This document shows, in pieces, positions 38,022 to 46,459 of a stretch of 64,000 nucleotides of DNA (position 1 is the stretch's first letter; each line of letters starts with the position of its first letter). The DNA lies in the NCBI RefSeq assembly GCF_003660445.1, contig NZ_QZVQ01000008.1, positions 1-64,000 on the forward strand. Direction: 5' to 3'. A program made the translations under genes and the position numbers. Under the pieces are notes generated by a model. The model had not been told where the DNA came from and made no database searches. It saw nothing but the letters and a program-made list of their open reading frames with translations. This DNA comes from Croceibacterium ferulae. GTDB taxonomy: Bacteria > Pseudomonadota > Alphaproteobacteria > Sphingomonadales > Sphingomonadaceae.

Positions 38022-40965
38022 TATCCCTCCTGAGGATGCCGGGCGGGAACGGTGCGACCGGGCGCCGCGCGGCACCCGGTCGCGGCGCTCGCTCGCCGAA
38101 GCGGAAGCGCAGGCCGAGGCCGAAATAGCGGCCTTCATCCCGCACATCGACCGGGTACTGCCGGCCGGGCTGGTAGTTGTTGTAGTTTTCGAACGGCCGG
38201 GCGAGGATGTTGGTGACGCTGGCGGCCAGGGTGAAGTTTTCCGTCACGTCGTAATTGGCCGAGAAATCGAGCCGGTCGCGCGTGCGGATGCCCACGCCCG
38301 TATACTGCCCGCCCGTATCCAGATCCTGCCGGTAGAAATCGACCCAGTCGGACCGGCGATTGTAGGACAGCCGCACGGTCATCCCTGCCCGTTCGTAGAA
38401 GGCGGCCGCGTTGTAGGTCCACTTCGACACGCCCGGAATGGTCACCAGGTCGCCATATTCGATCGCCCCGCTGTCGATGTCCACCGACCGGGGCAGGCGG
38501 TACTGCCCGTCCAGATAGGTGACGTTGCCCGACACGCCGAAGCCCGCGAAGGCACCGGGCAGGAAATCCAGGAAGGTCTGGAAATTGGCTTCCGCGCCGA
38601 AGAAGTGCCCTTCGCCCGAATTGATCGGCTGGCTGGTTTCGATCAGGCCGATATCGGGGAATTCGGAACGGCGGGTGAAATTGGTGATGAAGCCGAACAG
38701 GTCGCGATAGAACACCGCCCCGCTGATGAAGCCGGTGCGGGTGAAGTAATATTCCAGGCTGGCGTCGTAGTTCTTGGATGTCAGCGGCGCCAGGTTGGGA
38801 TTGCCGCTGCTGCCATAGGCGACGACGTTGCTGGGGCGGTTGGGATCGGGGTTGCGTGGATCGACCTGCGTGATCCGCAGCGCTGGGTTCAGCTGCCCGA
38901 AGCTGGGCCGTTCGCGCGTGTAGGTATAGGCCAGCCGCAGCTGCAGGTCGGGCCGGATCTTCAGCCGAGCGCTGATATTGGGCAGCACATCGGTATAGTT
39001 CTGCGACACCGTGGTGGGGGTGACGGTGGCCGGCGGGGCGGGCAGGGGGCCGTCGCCATCGGGGTCGGGCGACTGGATCTGCGAGGTGCCGGAATATTCG
39101 CCGCGCGTATTGACCACCCGCAGGCCGACGACGCCGTCCAGTTCCATGTCGCCCAGGCCGAAGCGGTACTTGCCCTGCGCGTAGCCGGCATAGCTCTGCT
39201 CGTCCCCCGAAAACACCGTCAGCGGATCGTACGGAGTCTGCGGCCCCGCCTGGAACCGGGCCAGCGCGTCGCGATAGCCCTGGTCGTTCGGATTGGCGGC
39301 CACCAGCCGTTCCAGCGACTGGATGCTCAGCGCCCGCAGCGCGTCCTGGCTGTTGATGATGCCGCCGCGTTCCGGCGCGAGATATTGCACAAAGCCCTGC
39401 GACCCGCCGCGGAACGGATCGGTCGTCAGCTGCAATTCGCCGACCGGCAGGTCGGTCAGCGGGATCATCAGGTCGGCCGTGCCGGCATAGCGGTTGCCGT
39501 TCTGCCCGCTCGCATCCCGGTTGGTGTAGCGCACGCCCGCCTGCACCGTGTGCAGCCAATCCCGTCCGGTGTCGTAGGAGATGTCGCCGCGCCACTGCCA
39601 GCCGGCGCCCTTTACGTAATAACGGGATTCATAATAGCCGCGCCAGAAATAGTTGCTCGGATCCTCCACGTCGAAGTCCAGGAAATCGAACGAAGCGCCA
39701 CCATCCTGATCGAAGTCAACCGCCACCGTCTTGGGCGGGACATAGGAATCCAGGCTGAACTCGTTGGCGCCATACTCGCTCCAGGTATAGGCGAGGTCGG
39801 TCGACAGGGTGATGCGCCCGGTTTCCCACTTCGCGCCGGTGGCGACCTGCCGCGTGTTGGTGTAGTTCTTGTTCGTGCTGCGGTAGATGTCCTGCCGGTT
39901 GCCGCCGCTCTTGGTCAGGCTCACCGCCTGGCCGCCATCCTCGGACAGGACCACGTCGCTCAGCGTCGGGTCGAAGCCGCGGATGTCCACGTTGAAATTG
40001 TCGATATAGCCGCGCCCGCGATAGCCCTGGTAGATCGCGTCGACATACATCTCGAAATCGTTGCTCGGCCGCCACTGGATGCTGGCATTGCCGGACGGGC
40101 GATACCGCCGCCCGCCATCATTGTAGAGGCCGACGCGTTCGGGGTAATAGAAGCTGTTGCCGGCGGATTCCGGGGTGATGACGGATACGGCGCTGGGCGT
40201 GACGATGCCTTGCCCGTTATAGCGCACGCCATTGTAATATTGCGACTGGGCGTAAGTGGCGTTCAGCAGGATGCCGATCTCGCCGATCGAGGTGTCCTTG
40301 CGGGTGGAAAACAGGATGTTGCCACCCGGATCGTACTTGCGGCTCTGGTCGTTATAGGTGCCGTTAATCCCGCCCGCGATCGCCGTGCCCTGGAAGTCGA
40401 ACGGCCGCCGCGTGCGGACATTGATCAGCCCGGCCAGGGTCGGCTCCACCAGGTCGGCGGTGCCGGACTTGTAGACCTCGATCCCGGCCAGCGCCTGTGC
40501 CGGGAAGTCCTGCAACTGCACGAAGCGGTTTTCCGCCGTGAAGAACTCGCGGCCATTATAGGTCGTCGCCGCATTGGCGAGGCCGCGGATCAGGATGCCG
40601 TTGGCCTCGTCACCCGAACGGTTGACCTGCACGCCGGCGATACGGGCGATGCTTTCCGCCGCGGTATCGTCCGGCAGCTTGCCGATGTCCTGCGCGACGA
40701 TCGCATCGATGATCGCATCGGCATTGCGCTTGAGCGCGGCGGCGGTGCCCAGGCTGCCGCGCAGGCCCGTGACGGTGATGACGGAGCCGCCCTGCTGTGC
40801 GCCCGCCGGCTGGTCCGGCGCGCCGGGTGAGCGCTGCGCCGCTCTCGCCTGCGCGTCCGCCGCGGCCTGCGTGGGGTCGGCCGGCGGCGCCTCCTGCGCG
40901 ATCGCGGGCTGGATCATCAGCGCCAGCGGCGCCACACCGAGCAAGTACACGGATGCCCTCATCAT
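37837..40965 (-). CDS. TonB-dependent receptor of the carbohydrate locus, probable stop-loss
   Basis: Outer-membrane receptor for the oligosaccharides released by the neighbouring hydrolases. It has a signal peptide (~1-24, QPAIAQEA), a plug (GKLPDDTAAESIARIAGVQV, GILIRGLANAATTYNG, VEPTLAGLINVRTRRPFDF) and a long barrel. The plug type, with 'IVAQDIGKLPD', is that of Caulobacter/Sphingomonas/Xanthomonas carbohydrate receptors. The barrel should end at GRYFGLGLRFRF (codon 38100-38098). The codon three further on is CGA (38091-38089), one transition from TGA. As written the frame continues about 84 codons of Arg/Pro-rich sequence to 37837, overlapping the GH43 start. GTG-ATG-ATG starts are possible; GGGAG supports 40965. 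Confidence 0.9.
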   Translation of the reverse strand: MMRASVYLLGVAPLALMIQPAIAQEAPPADPTQAAADAQARAAQRSPGAPDQPAGAQQGGSVITVTGLRGSLGTAAALKRNADAIIDAIVAQDIGKLPDDTAAESIARIAGVQVNRSGDEANGILIRGLANAATTYNGREFFTAENRFVQLQDFPAQALAGIEVYKSGTADLVEPTLAGLINVRTRRPFDFQGTAIAGGINGTYNDQSRKYDPGGNILFSTRKDTSIGEIGILLNATYAQSQYYNGVRYNGQGIVTPSAVSVITPESAGNSFYYPERVGLYNDGGRRYRPSGNASIQWRPSNDFEMYVDAIYQGYRGRGYIDNFNVDIRGFDPTLSDVVLSEDGGQAVSLTKSGGNRQDIYRSTNKNYTNTRQVATGAKWETGRITLSTDLAYTWSEYGANEFSLDSYVPPKTVAVDFDQDGGASFDFLDFDVEDPSNYFWRGYYESRYYVKGAGWQWRGDISYDTGRDWLHTVQAGVRYTNRDASGQNGNRYAGTADLMIPLTDLPVGELQLTTDPFRGGSQGFVQYLAPERGGIINSQDALRALSIQSLERLVAANPNDQGYRDALARFQAGPQTPYDPLTVFSGDEQSYAGYAQGKYRFGLGDMELDGVVGLRVVNTRGEYSGTSQIQSPDPDGDGPLPAPPATVTPTTVSQNYTDVLPNISARLKIRPDLQLRLAYTYTRERPSFGQLNPALRITQVDPRNPDPNRPSNVVAYGSSGNPNLAPLTSKNYDASLEYYFTRTGFISGAVFYRDLFGFITNFTRRSEFPDIGLIETSQPINSGEGHFFGAEANFQTFLDFLPGAFAGFGVSGNVTYLDGQYRLPRSVDIDSGAIEYGDLVTIPGVSKWTYNAAAFYERAGMTVRLSYNRRSDWVDFYRQDLDTGGQYTGVGIRTRDRLDFSANYDVTENFTLAASVTNILARPFENYNNYQPGRQYPVDVRDEGRYFGLGLRFRFGERAPRPGAARRPVAPFPPGILRRDNVRKDQRLQKGPARHDDGLGGRRRGAGCAAAAVSPRMADQRPAVHILSRQWRRPASGGQRG
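38054..38083 (-). repeat. 30-base intercistronic palindrome between TonB receptor and GH43 gene
   Basis: GCGACCGGG-T-GCCGC/GCGGC-G-CCCGGTCGC forms a stem of 14 pairs around one mismatched pair with almost no loop. It sits just after the receptor's expected C-terminus and 33 bases before the GH43 start. No T tract follows. Such hairpins often protect the upstream mRNA and lower downstream expression. Confidence 0.7.
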
Positions 40966-40982
40966 CACTCTCCCTCATGTTC

Positions 40983-40998
40983 ATGCCTTTTTAGGCAT
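40983..40998. promoter_or_regulatory. ATGCCT-TTTT-AGGCAT inverted repeat in the receptor leader
   Basis: A perfect 6+6 inverted repeat with a 4-base centre lies 18-33 bases upstream of the TonB receptor start. It could be an operator or a short leader hairpin. The next ~25 bases (TTTGTCGGACATATGAGAAAAAG) resemble sequence upstream of the GH30 gene. Confidence 0.45.
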
Positions 40999-41042
40999 TT
41001 GTCGGACATATGAGAAAAAGTAGAAAGCTCGGCAAGAGCAAT

Positions 41043-42551
41043 CTAGCGGCAGGGCAGATTTTCCGTCCGGCGGGCCAGCACGAGCGTGACCACCGACCGC
41101 GGCGGCGCGGTGCTGCCGGCCATGCAGGCGGCCTCGTGCGTCGCATCGGTGACGATCAGCGCGCCCTGCCATCCCGCGGGGGTGACGAGCTGGCGCGGGG
41201 AGAGCCCGGGGTTCACATGGACGATGACCATTCCGGCCCCGTCCGGCGTCAGCGCCGCCACGCTGTCCGGATCGTTGATGGGCAGCAGCCGTGATCCCGG
41301 TGTGATGAAGCGGCTGAACTGCGCCATCGCATGATATTTGCGCGTCACCGTGATGTGATGGTTCGCCTCTGCGGGTGCGCGCAGATCGGCCTTCACCAGC
41401 CCCCAGTTGGACCCGCCGGCACCATCCCGCGCGGTGAAGCTTTCGACCGCCTGCCAGAACACCCAGGCCACCGGCTCCAGCCGTTTCAGGTCGTTCACCA
41501 CATGCTCGGCAAAGGCCAGCGCCGATGGCATGGCGTCGAAATCCTCCGGATCGCCGGGAAGCGGGTGGTCGACCTCGCTCATCCACAGGGGAATGCCGCT
41601 GGCCCGGCTGGCATCGCGCGCCGCCGTCTGGAACGTGTTGCCATAGCTGTGGACGTTGATCTGCCCGATCAATGCCCGTGTGGCCGGGGAATAGGTGGCC
41701 CAGTCGACCAGGAACAGTTCCGAACTGGTCTCGTCCGGTCCGGCGAGTCGGGTGGCAAGGCTGCGCGCCTTCAGCGCGGCAGCGGTTGCCTCGAACATGC
41801 GGGCCTGCGCGGCCGGGCTCCAATGCGCGCCTTCCTGCCGGTTTCCGGCATACCAGTAATCCGTATTCGGCTCATTCACCGGAGACAGGGTGCGGAAGGT
41901 CACGCCGTCGCGGCGCTGCAATTCCTCCACCACCCGCGCCAGATAGGCGGCGAACTCCCCCTCCGCGCCGGGCAGCAGGTTGTCGTCCGTGGCCTTGCGG
42001 GCGCCGGACACCTCGCCCGATACGGTCATGAACCAGGGCGGCGAGTTGGAGAACGCCTCGAATATGGGGGCGGACACGCGCGCCCGGATGGCCCGCAGCC
42101 ACCAGCGCTGGTTGGCATCGGCGCTCCAGTCCCACATCGCGGGATCCTCGGCCCGCCACCAGCCCGTGCCCGTCGCGCCCGCGGGCCTGTGCCAGAAGCC
42201 GGGCACGTTGGCACCGGGCTGCGACAGCGGTTCCGCCCCTTCGCGCGCACCGCCGCCGATATTGTAGCGGGCGATGGTCCAGCCGAGCCCGCCGGGGCCG
42301 TAGAACAGGTCTGCCAGCCGGTCCCGCTCCACATCCGGCCAGCCGCCGGTGACATTGGCGAACCAGGCCAGCGCTGTGCCCCAGCCTTCGAACACCGGGC
42401 CGGGCCGCGTCGTATCGGGGCCGAGATCGACCCGTACAACCTCCTCGCCGCTCACATCATTGGCGCCGGCGGGCAGGGCACCCGCCAGTACAAGGATGGT
42501 CGCGGCGATCCGCGCAACTGTGCCTGTCAGCGTTCGGGCCAGAAACCGCAT
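41043..42551 (-). CDS. GH30 family glycosidase, endo-beta-1,6-galactanase type
   Basis: 502 residues with a signal peptide (~1-30, ALPAGAND). A TIM-barrel GH30 domain starts FEGWGTALAWFANVTGGW; this 'GWGTxLAWxAN' opening is typical of bacterial endo-beta-1,6-galactanases rather than glucosylceramidase-type members. The acid/base is E in LSPVNEPNTDYW and the nucleophile is E in LWMSEVDHPL. The C-terminal ~90 residues form the side beta-sandwich. It would cut the beta-1,6-galactan side chains of type II arabinogalactan in the periplasm or outside. Ribosome site GGAGGGAGGAG. It precedes the TonB receptor gene in the same direction with a 77-base gap. Confidence 0.8.
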   Translation of the reverse strand: MRFLARTLTGTVARIAATILVLAGALPAGANDVSGEEVVRVDLGPDTTRPGPVFEGWGTALAWFANVTGGWPDVERDRLADLFYGPGGLGWTIARYNIGGGAREGAEPLSQPGANVPGFWHRPAGATGTGWWRAEDPAMWDWSADANQRWWLRAIRARVSAPIFEAFSNSPPWFMTVSGEVSGARKATDDNLLPGAEGEFAAYLARVVEELQRRDGVTFRTLSPVNEPNTDYWYAGNRQEGAHWSPAAQARMFEATAAALKARSLATRLAGPDETSSELFLVDWATYSPATRALIGQINVHSYGNTFQTAARDASRASGIPLWMSEVDHPLPGDPEDFDAMPSALAFAEHVVNDLKRLEPVAWVFWQAVESFTARDGAGGSNWGLVKADLRAPAEANHHITVTRKYHAMAQFSRFITPGSRLLPINDPDSVAALTPDGAGMVIVHVNPGLSPRQLVTPAGWQGALIVTDATHEAACMAGSTAPPRSVVTLVLARRTENLPCR

Positions 42552-42850
42552 CCCGCTCCTCCCTCCATTTTCTTCTATATTATCGGAACAATCACATGCT
42601 TGATCGTGCCGGTCGGCGACAAATACCGAATGTAAGACAAAAAAATAGCGGGAGAGTGCGATTTGCTGGAAAGGCAGGGATGGCGGCGGCGATGTCGTCG
42701 GTCGGCACGCAGATGCCCGACACGATCCTGTACGGCGTCGCCGTGGGGCACTCGAATGTCAGGCCAGGTGCTTGCTCCTGCACGTCAAAGATGCAGGTCG
42801 GTAACGGAGATTATATAGAACCCGGTTCCGGCCTTGATACGCGCGGTCGA
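42552..42850. promoter_or_regulatory. upstream region of GH30 gene
   Basis: About 300 bases with no supported gene. AT-rich blocks at ~42568-42590 (TTTTCTTCTATATTATCGGAA) and ~42618-42650 (CGACAAATACCGAATGTAAGACAAAAAAAT) probably hold the promoter and operator of the GH30 gene. The latter shares the pattern CGnAnnTAnGAnAAAAA with sequence upstream of the TonB receptor (41003-41021). A TTC-N10-GAA element (42572-42587) may be an IclR site. A 63-codon minus-strand frame here has no family character. Confidence 0.4.
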
Positions 42851-43654
42851 TCACTCGGGTTGATGGCCGAGCTGATGGCTGATCCGGGTGGCCGTTTCGG
42901 CCAGGATCAGGCGCGCTTCCTTGATCGTGACCGATTGCGAACCATCGATCAGTTCCAGGAAGGGAACCGTAAGCGCCGCCATGCAGGTGCCGCCAAAGCT
43001 GAAGATGGGATAGCTGATGTCGGTGACGCCCCGCGTTATTGGGCTTTCGCGCAGGGCGTAGCCGGCAGCGCGGACCTGTTCCAGATCCTCGGCCAGGCCG
43101 GCGCGGCCGATCGGGCTGCCCCTGACCAGCTCGACCCGGTCCAGCAACCGGCCGGCTTCCGTTGCCGCAGCGAAGGCCAGCAGCACCTTGCCCGAACAGC
43201 TCGTGACCAGGTCGATCGAGGCGCCCATCCGCAGCGCGAAGCCGCGCGTGCCCGGGTTCTCCTCCCGCGCGATGACCAGCCCGTCCGCCCCTTCGACCAC
43301 GACCAGGTGGCAGGATTGTCCGGTGGTCAGTGCCAGTGCCTGCATCTCCGGCAAGGCGGCGGCGGTCAGGCGGCGTGCCGGCGTGGCGCGGTAAGCGATG
43401 TCCAGGAACTTGTAGGTGACGCGGTAGCGGTCGTCGGCGGGCGACTTCTCCAGATAGCCCGCCTCCTCCATCACCACCACGATGCGGAACAGTTCGCCCA
43501 GCGATCGACCGAGCGCCGTGGCCATTTCGCTGATCAGCATGCCCTGCGGCCGGCTGGCCAGCAGCTCTATGATGAGAAAGGCCTTTTCCAGCGCCGGGGC
43601 GGTATAGCTGCCCCGGCGCACGCGCGCTTCGCGTTTGTGGCCCTCACCATCCAT
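42851..43654 (-). CDS. IclR family transcriptional regulator
   Basis: 267 residues: a winged HTH (TAPALEKAFLIIELLASRPQG, ISEMATALGRSLGELFRIVVVMEE) and a C-terminal IclR effector domain (QSCHLVVVEGADGLVIARE, LVTSCSGKVLLAF, GVTDISYPIFSFGG). IclR proteins respond to small acids or sugars and regulate catabolic genes. Placed between the GH30/TonB operon and the zinc dehydrogenase, it is the obvious regulator of this locus. The start MDGEGHKREARVRRGSY is chosen as the first ATG before the HTH. It is read in the same direction as the dehydrogenase, 71 bases after it. Confidence 0.9.
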   Translation of the reverse strand: MDGEGHKREARVRRGSYTAPALEKAFLIIELLASRPQGMLISEMATALGRSLGELFRIVVVMEEAGYLEKSPADDRYRVTYKFLDIAYRATPARRLTAAALPEMQALALTTGQSCHLVVVEGADGLVIAREENPGTRGFALRMGASIDLVTSCSGKVLLAFAAATEAGRLLDRVELVRGSPIGRAGLAEDLEQVRAAGYALRESPITRGVTDISYPIFSFGGTCMAALTVPFLELIDGSQSVTIKEARLILAETATRISHQLGHQPE

Positions 43655-43725
43655 CGCGTCGTCCCTGTTGCAGCCGGCGTGCGTAATGCGCCGGACAGCC
43701 CGCGGCAAGGCCGGGGGGCAACGGG

Positions 43726-44739
43726 TCAGAGCGTGACGATCGCCTTCAGCACCGTGTCCGCCTCCTCGATCAGGCGGGGCATGCCCGCTGGCGCGTCATC
43801 GATCGACAGGCGGTGGGTGCAGATGCGGCTGGTGGGGATCAGCTCCGCCCGGATGCTGGCGATGACATGGTCGAAATCGCCCGACAGCGCGTTGCGGCTG
43901 GCCCGCATCGTCGCCTCGCGCTTGTGGAACTCCGGATCAGGCAGGACCAGATCGTCCTTGCACACGCCCACCAGCGTGTAATTGCCGCCATGCGCCACCA
44001 GCGGCAGCCCGGCATTCATCGCGGCGATGGCGCCGGTGGCGTCGAACACCTGATCGAACATCTCGCCGGCGGTCATCGCCGCCAGCGTTTCGCGCAGCCC
44101 GGCATCGGCGAGCACCCCTTCGGCAAAGCCGAACTGCGTGGCGGCCAGCGCCAGGCGCGGCGCCCGCATATCGGCGAGGACGATGCGCTCCGCCCCCGCG
44201 ATCCGCGCGAACAGCGCCGTGGCAAGGCCGATCGGGCCGGCGCCGACCACCAGCACCCGGTCGCCCGCCGACACCTCCGCGCGCTTCGCCGCATGGGCGC
44301 CGATCGCCAGGAATTCCACCATCGCCGCCTGGTCCAGCGTCAGCCCTGCCGCGTCGATCACCGCGGCTTCCGGCACCGCAAGGTAATCGCACATGCCGCC
44401 ATCCACATGGACGCCCAGCACGTGGATGTCGGCGCAACAATTGGGCTTGCCGCGCCGGCACGCGCGGCAGGTGCCGCATGGCAGATAGGGATTGACGGTG
44501 ACGATCTGCCCGGGGGCGAAGCGCGAGCCTGCCGGGGCTTCGGCCACCTCGCCCGACAATTCGTGCCCGATCAGCCGGGGATAGGCCAGGAACGGATGGC
44601 GACCCGTATAGATGTGGTAGTCCGTCCCGCAGATGCCGACGCGGCGCATCCGGATCAGCACCTCTTGCGCGCCCCTGCGCGGCGCGGCGCGCTCCTCCAG
44701 CTTCAGGTCAAACGGCTGCGTGCAAACAAGCGCCCTCAT
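43726..44739 (-). CDS. zinc-dependent sugar-type alcohol dehydrogenase
   Basis: 337-residue medium-chain dehydrogenase. Catalytic zinc ligands are C in VGICGTDYH, HE in IGHELSGEV and a later acidic residue; structural zinc is held by the four cysteines of LPCGTCRACRRGKPNC. The NAD site is VVGAGPIGLATALFA. It resembles L-threonine/sorbitol/galactonate-type enzymes. Next to an IclR regulator and a broken sugar mutarotase gene it is likely to oxidise a sugar or aldonate from the glycans cut by this locus, for example a deoxy sugar. The precise substrate cannot be read from sequence. Ribosome site GGGGGAACGGG. Confidence 0.83.
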   Translation of the reverse strand: MRALVCTQPFDLKLEERAAPRRGAQEVLIRMRRVGICGTDYHIYTGRHPFLAYPRLIGHELSGEVAEAPAGSRFAPGQIVTVNPYLPCGTCRACRRGKPNCCADIHVLGVHVDGGMCDYLAVPEAAVIDAAGLTLDQAAMVEFLAIGAHAAKRAEVSAGDRVLVVGAGPIGLATALFARIAGAERIVLADMRAPRLALAATQFGFAEGVLADAGLRETLAAMTAGEMFDQVFDATGAIAAMNAGLPLVAHGGNYTLVGVCKDDLVLPDPEFHKREATMRASRNALSGDFDHVIASIRAELIPTSRICTHRLSIDDAPAGMPRLIEEADTVLKAIVTL

Positions 44740-44860
44740 CCCGTTCCCCCACTCCTCTGTGTAAGCCAGGTTTCATATATGCTAGCGACACGGTTGGAGC
44801 GCAAAGACAATCCGCGCGCGATTGGCGGGGCAGGGGGCCGCCAGGGAAAGGATCACAGGC

Positions 44861-45060
44861 ATGAGCCGACGTTGCTGCTTCGCTCTCGATCTGGTCGCCG
44901 ACGCGGCGCTGATTGCCGAGTATGAACGCGCCCATGCCACCGGCAACGGCCGGGCGGAGGTCACCGCCGCGATCCGCGCGCACGGGTCCTCGACATGGAG
45001 ATATGGCGTACCGGCGACCGGTTGTTCATGATCGCGGAGGTGGAGGGCCGCCAGCCTGCG
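44861..45060 (+). pseudogene. frameshifted and truncated L-rhamnose mutarotase-like gene
   Basis: The frame from 44861 reads MSRRCCFALDLVADAALIAE and NGRAEVTAAIRAHG, the start of a RhaM/DUF718-type mutarotase (about 110 residues when intact). Near 44985-44990 one base is missing: the homology continues in the next frame as LDMEIWRTGDRLFMIAEVEG. After about 65 residues the similarity ends where the convergent oxygenase gene begins. Mutarotases speed anomer interconversion of sugars such as L-rhamnose or L-fucose, both known decorations of arabinogalactan. Ribosome site AAAGGA. Confidence 0.75.
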
Positions 45061-46165
45061 TGGCGACCGGCGGCAATCCGGAGCGATAGCTCTGCAGTTC
45101 CGGCGCGACAAAGGCCAGATTGCGCTCACGCAGGCGTGCGCCATCATCGTCGTACAGGAATGGCAGGAAAGCATAGCGGCGTCCCCTGATGACCGGTCGG
45201 GCCTCGTGCAGCAGAGAGCAGGAGAACACCACGGCGCCGCCAGTGGGAGCCCGGTACCTGCGCTGGCCGAACTCGGGAAACCACAGATCGCCGCCCTCAT
45301 AATCCTCGGCATTGAGGTTGATGGTACACGCGAATTTGCGGTGGGCGGTGCCTTTGGTCGTGTTGTCACGATGTGCCCGGAAGTGACCGCCGCTCGCGCC
45401 ATCGTAACAGGCGACAAGCCATCGTTCGACCCGGTTGGCATCGGACTGGAACGCCCGCTGGATCATCGGGCGGAGCGCGAGCGAAAGCCGACCCTTCAAC
45501 TCGGCTATCAGCCCCTCATCATCTATGTTGTAATCGGCCCGGCGTTTGTGGTGATGGTCAAGCTGCTCGACAGTGATGCCGTTCTCGTCCCGCATGAAGC
45601 CGGACTCGGTTCCGCCATTCCGGTCATAGGCCGCAATCAGGCGGTGGCAGGTATCGCCGGATAGAACGTCCGGCACGAGCAGCACTGGTGCGGCCAGGTC
45701 CGGCGCGGGCCTGCCGGTCAACTGGCGCAGCTCCGCCATGATCCCGGGTCCGCCGCTGACAGGTGCCGTGCTTCTCACCCGCAACATCGGATCAAGCAGC
45801 AACCAATGGGGTGCGTAGCTGACTGCATCGCCGCTGATCCGTGCCGCACCATACCGGGTCGAGATCGATCGATCGAAATCGAGGAACCAGCGAATACCCG
45901 GCACCTGCTGCGCAATCCGCCCGGCCTTCACATCCGTGGGATCGATCGTGACACCGAAGAAGCAGGCACTCCGGTCATCGAACAGGTCACGGTTTTCCTG
46001 CAACACCCGCAAGGCCGCCTGCGGTCCTTCCCGTCCGCCGCTGCCCAGCAGAAGCAGCACGATCCACCGGCCCCCGACAGAGTCGAACGCATATCGGGGA
46101 TTTCCGTCGAGCGCGACGGCATGAAACCAGGGCGCGGGCTGGCCGGGTACGAGCATCGGGTTCAT
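45026..46165 (-). CDS. redoxin-fold domain fused to a 2OG-Fe(II) prolyl-4-hydroxylase-like oxygenase
   Basis: 379 residues. Residues 1-150 look like an AhpC/TSA-type thioredoxin fold (VPGQPAPWFHAVALDG, FFGVTIDPTDV, WLLLDPMLRV), but the peroxidatic Cys position holds GSGGREG, so it is unlikely to be a peroxidase. Residues ~160-345 are a P4Hc-type double-stranded beta-helix with iron ligands H265 and D267 (AHRD) and H320 (LLHEARP), and R327 for 2-oxoglutarate. The enzyme should hydroxylate a peptide or small molecule. Its C-terminal tail overlaps the broken mutarotase gene. A copy of the motif also found near the two-component system lies 52 bases upstream. Confidence 0.82.
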   Translation of the reverse strand: MNPMLVPGQPAPWFHAVALDGNPRYAFDSVGGRWIVLLLLGSGGREGPQAALRVLQENRDLFDDRSACFFGVTIDPTDVKAGRIAQQVPGIRWFLDFDRSISTRYGAARISGDAVSYAPHWLLLDPMLRVRSTAPVSGGPGIMAELRQLTGRPAPDLAAPVLLVPDVLSGDTCHRLIAAYDRNGGTESGFMRDENGITVEQLDHHHKRRADYNIDDEGLIAELKGRLSLALRPMIQRAFQSDANRVERWLVACYDGASGGHFRAHRDNTTKGTAHRKFACTINLNAEDYEGGDLWFPEFGQRRYRAPTGGAVVFSCSLLHEARPVIRGRRYAFLPFLYDDDGARLRERNLAFVAPELQSYRSGLPPVATQAGGPPPPRS

Positions 46166-46216
46166 GGTGGAAAGCGTATGGTGTCCACAACAGCTTGCGA
46201 ACACGCCCTGCCGAAC

Positions 46217-46233
46217 GTTGGGAAGAATCAATC
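46217..46233 (-). promoter_or_regulatory. shared TTGATTnTTCCCAA motif, copy A
   Basis: The minus strand reads GATTGATTCTTCCCAAC, 52 bases before the redoxin/oxygenase start. The same 16 bases GATTGATTCTTCCCAA occur at 52241-52256, and a one-off version at 50029-50044. Confidence 0.6.
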
Positions 46234-46459
46234 TTGTGCGCCTGGCGGGGGAGGGCAGGTTCAAGGCACCTTCGTGAGATCGACTGGCAGAATTGACCCC
46301 TCTTGACCCCGCCGAGACACTTGCGCTGAAGCCGGTAAATCGCAGCGTCGATATGAGTGGTCGGTCAAAGTTGGAGCGCGGGAGGGGGCTTCGAAATTCC
46401 TGCAATGATCCCTTCGAGCGCGGAGCTGCGGTTCGATTGTCGAACTCCGATTGCGGAAG

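Noticed and set aside
37696-40830. A 1044-codon plus-strand open frame opposite the TonB receptor
   Set aside because: Composition (His, Arg, Ala, Ile runs) has no family character, while the minus strand encodes recognisable receptor plug and barrel motifs.
42592-42783. A 63-codon minus-strand gene upstream of GH30
   Set aside because: No ribosome site, no recognisable family, and it covers the AT-rich region likely to be the GH30 promoter.
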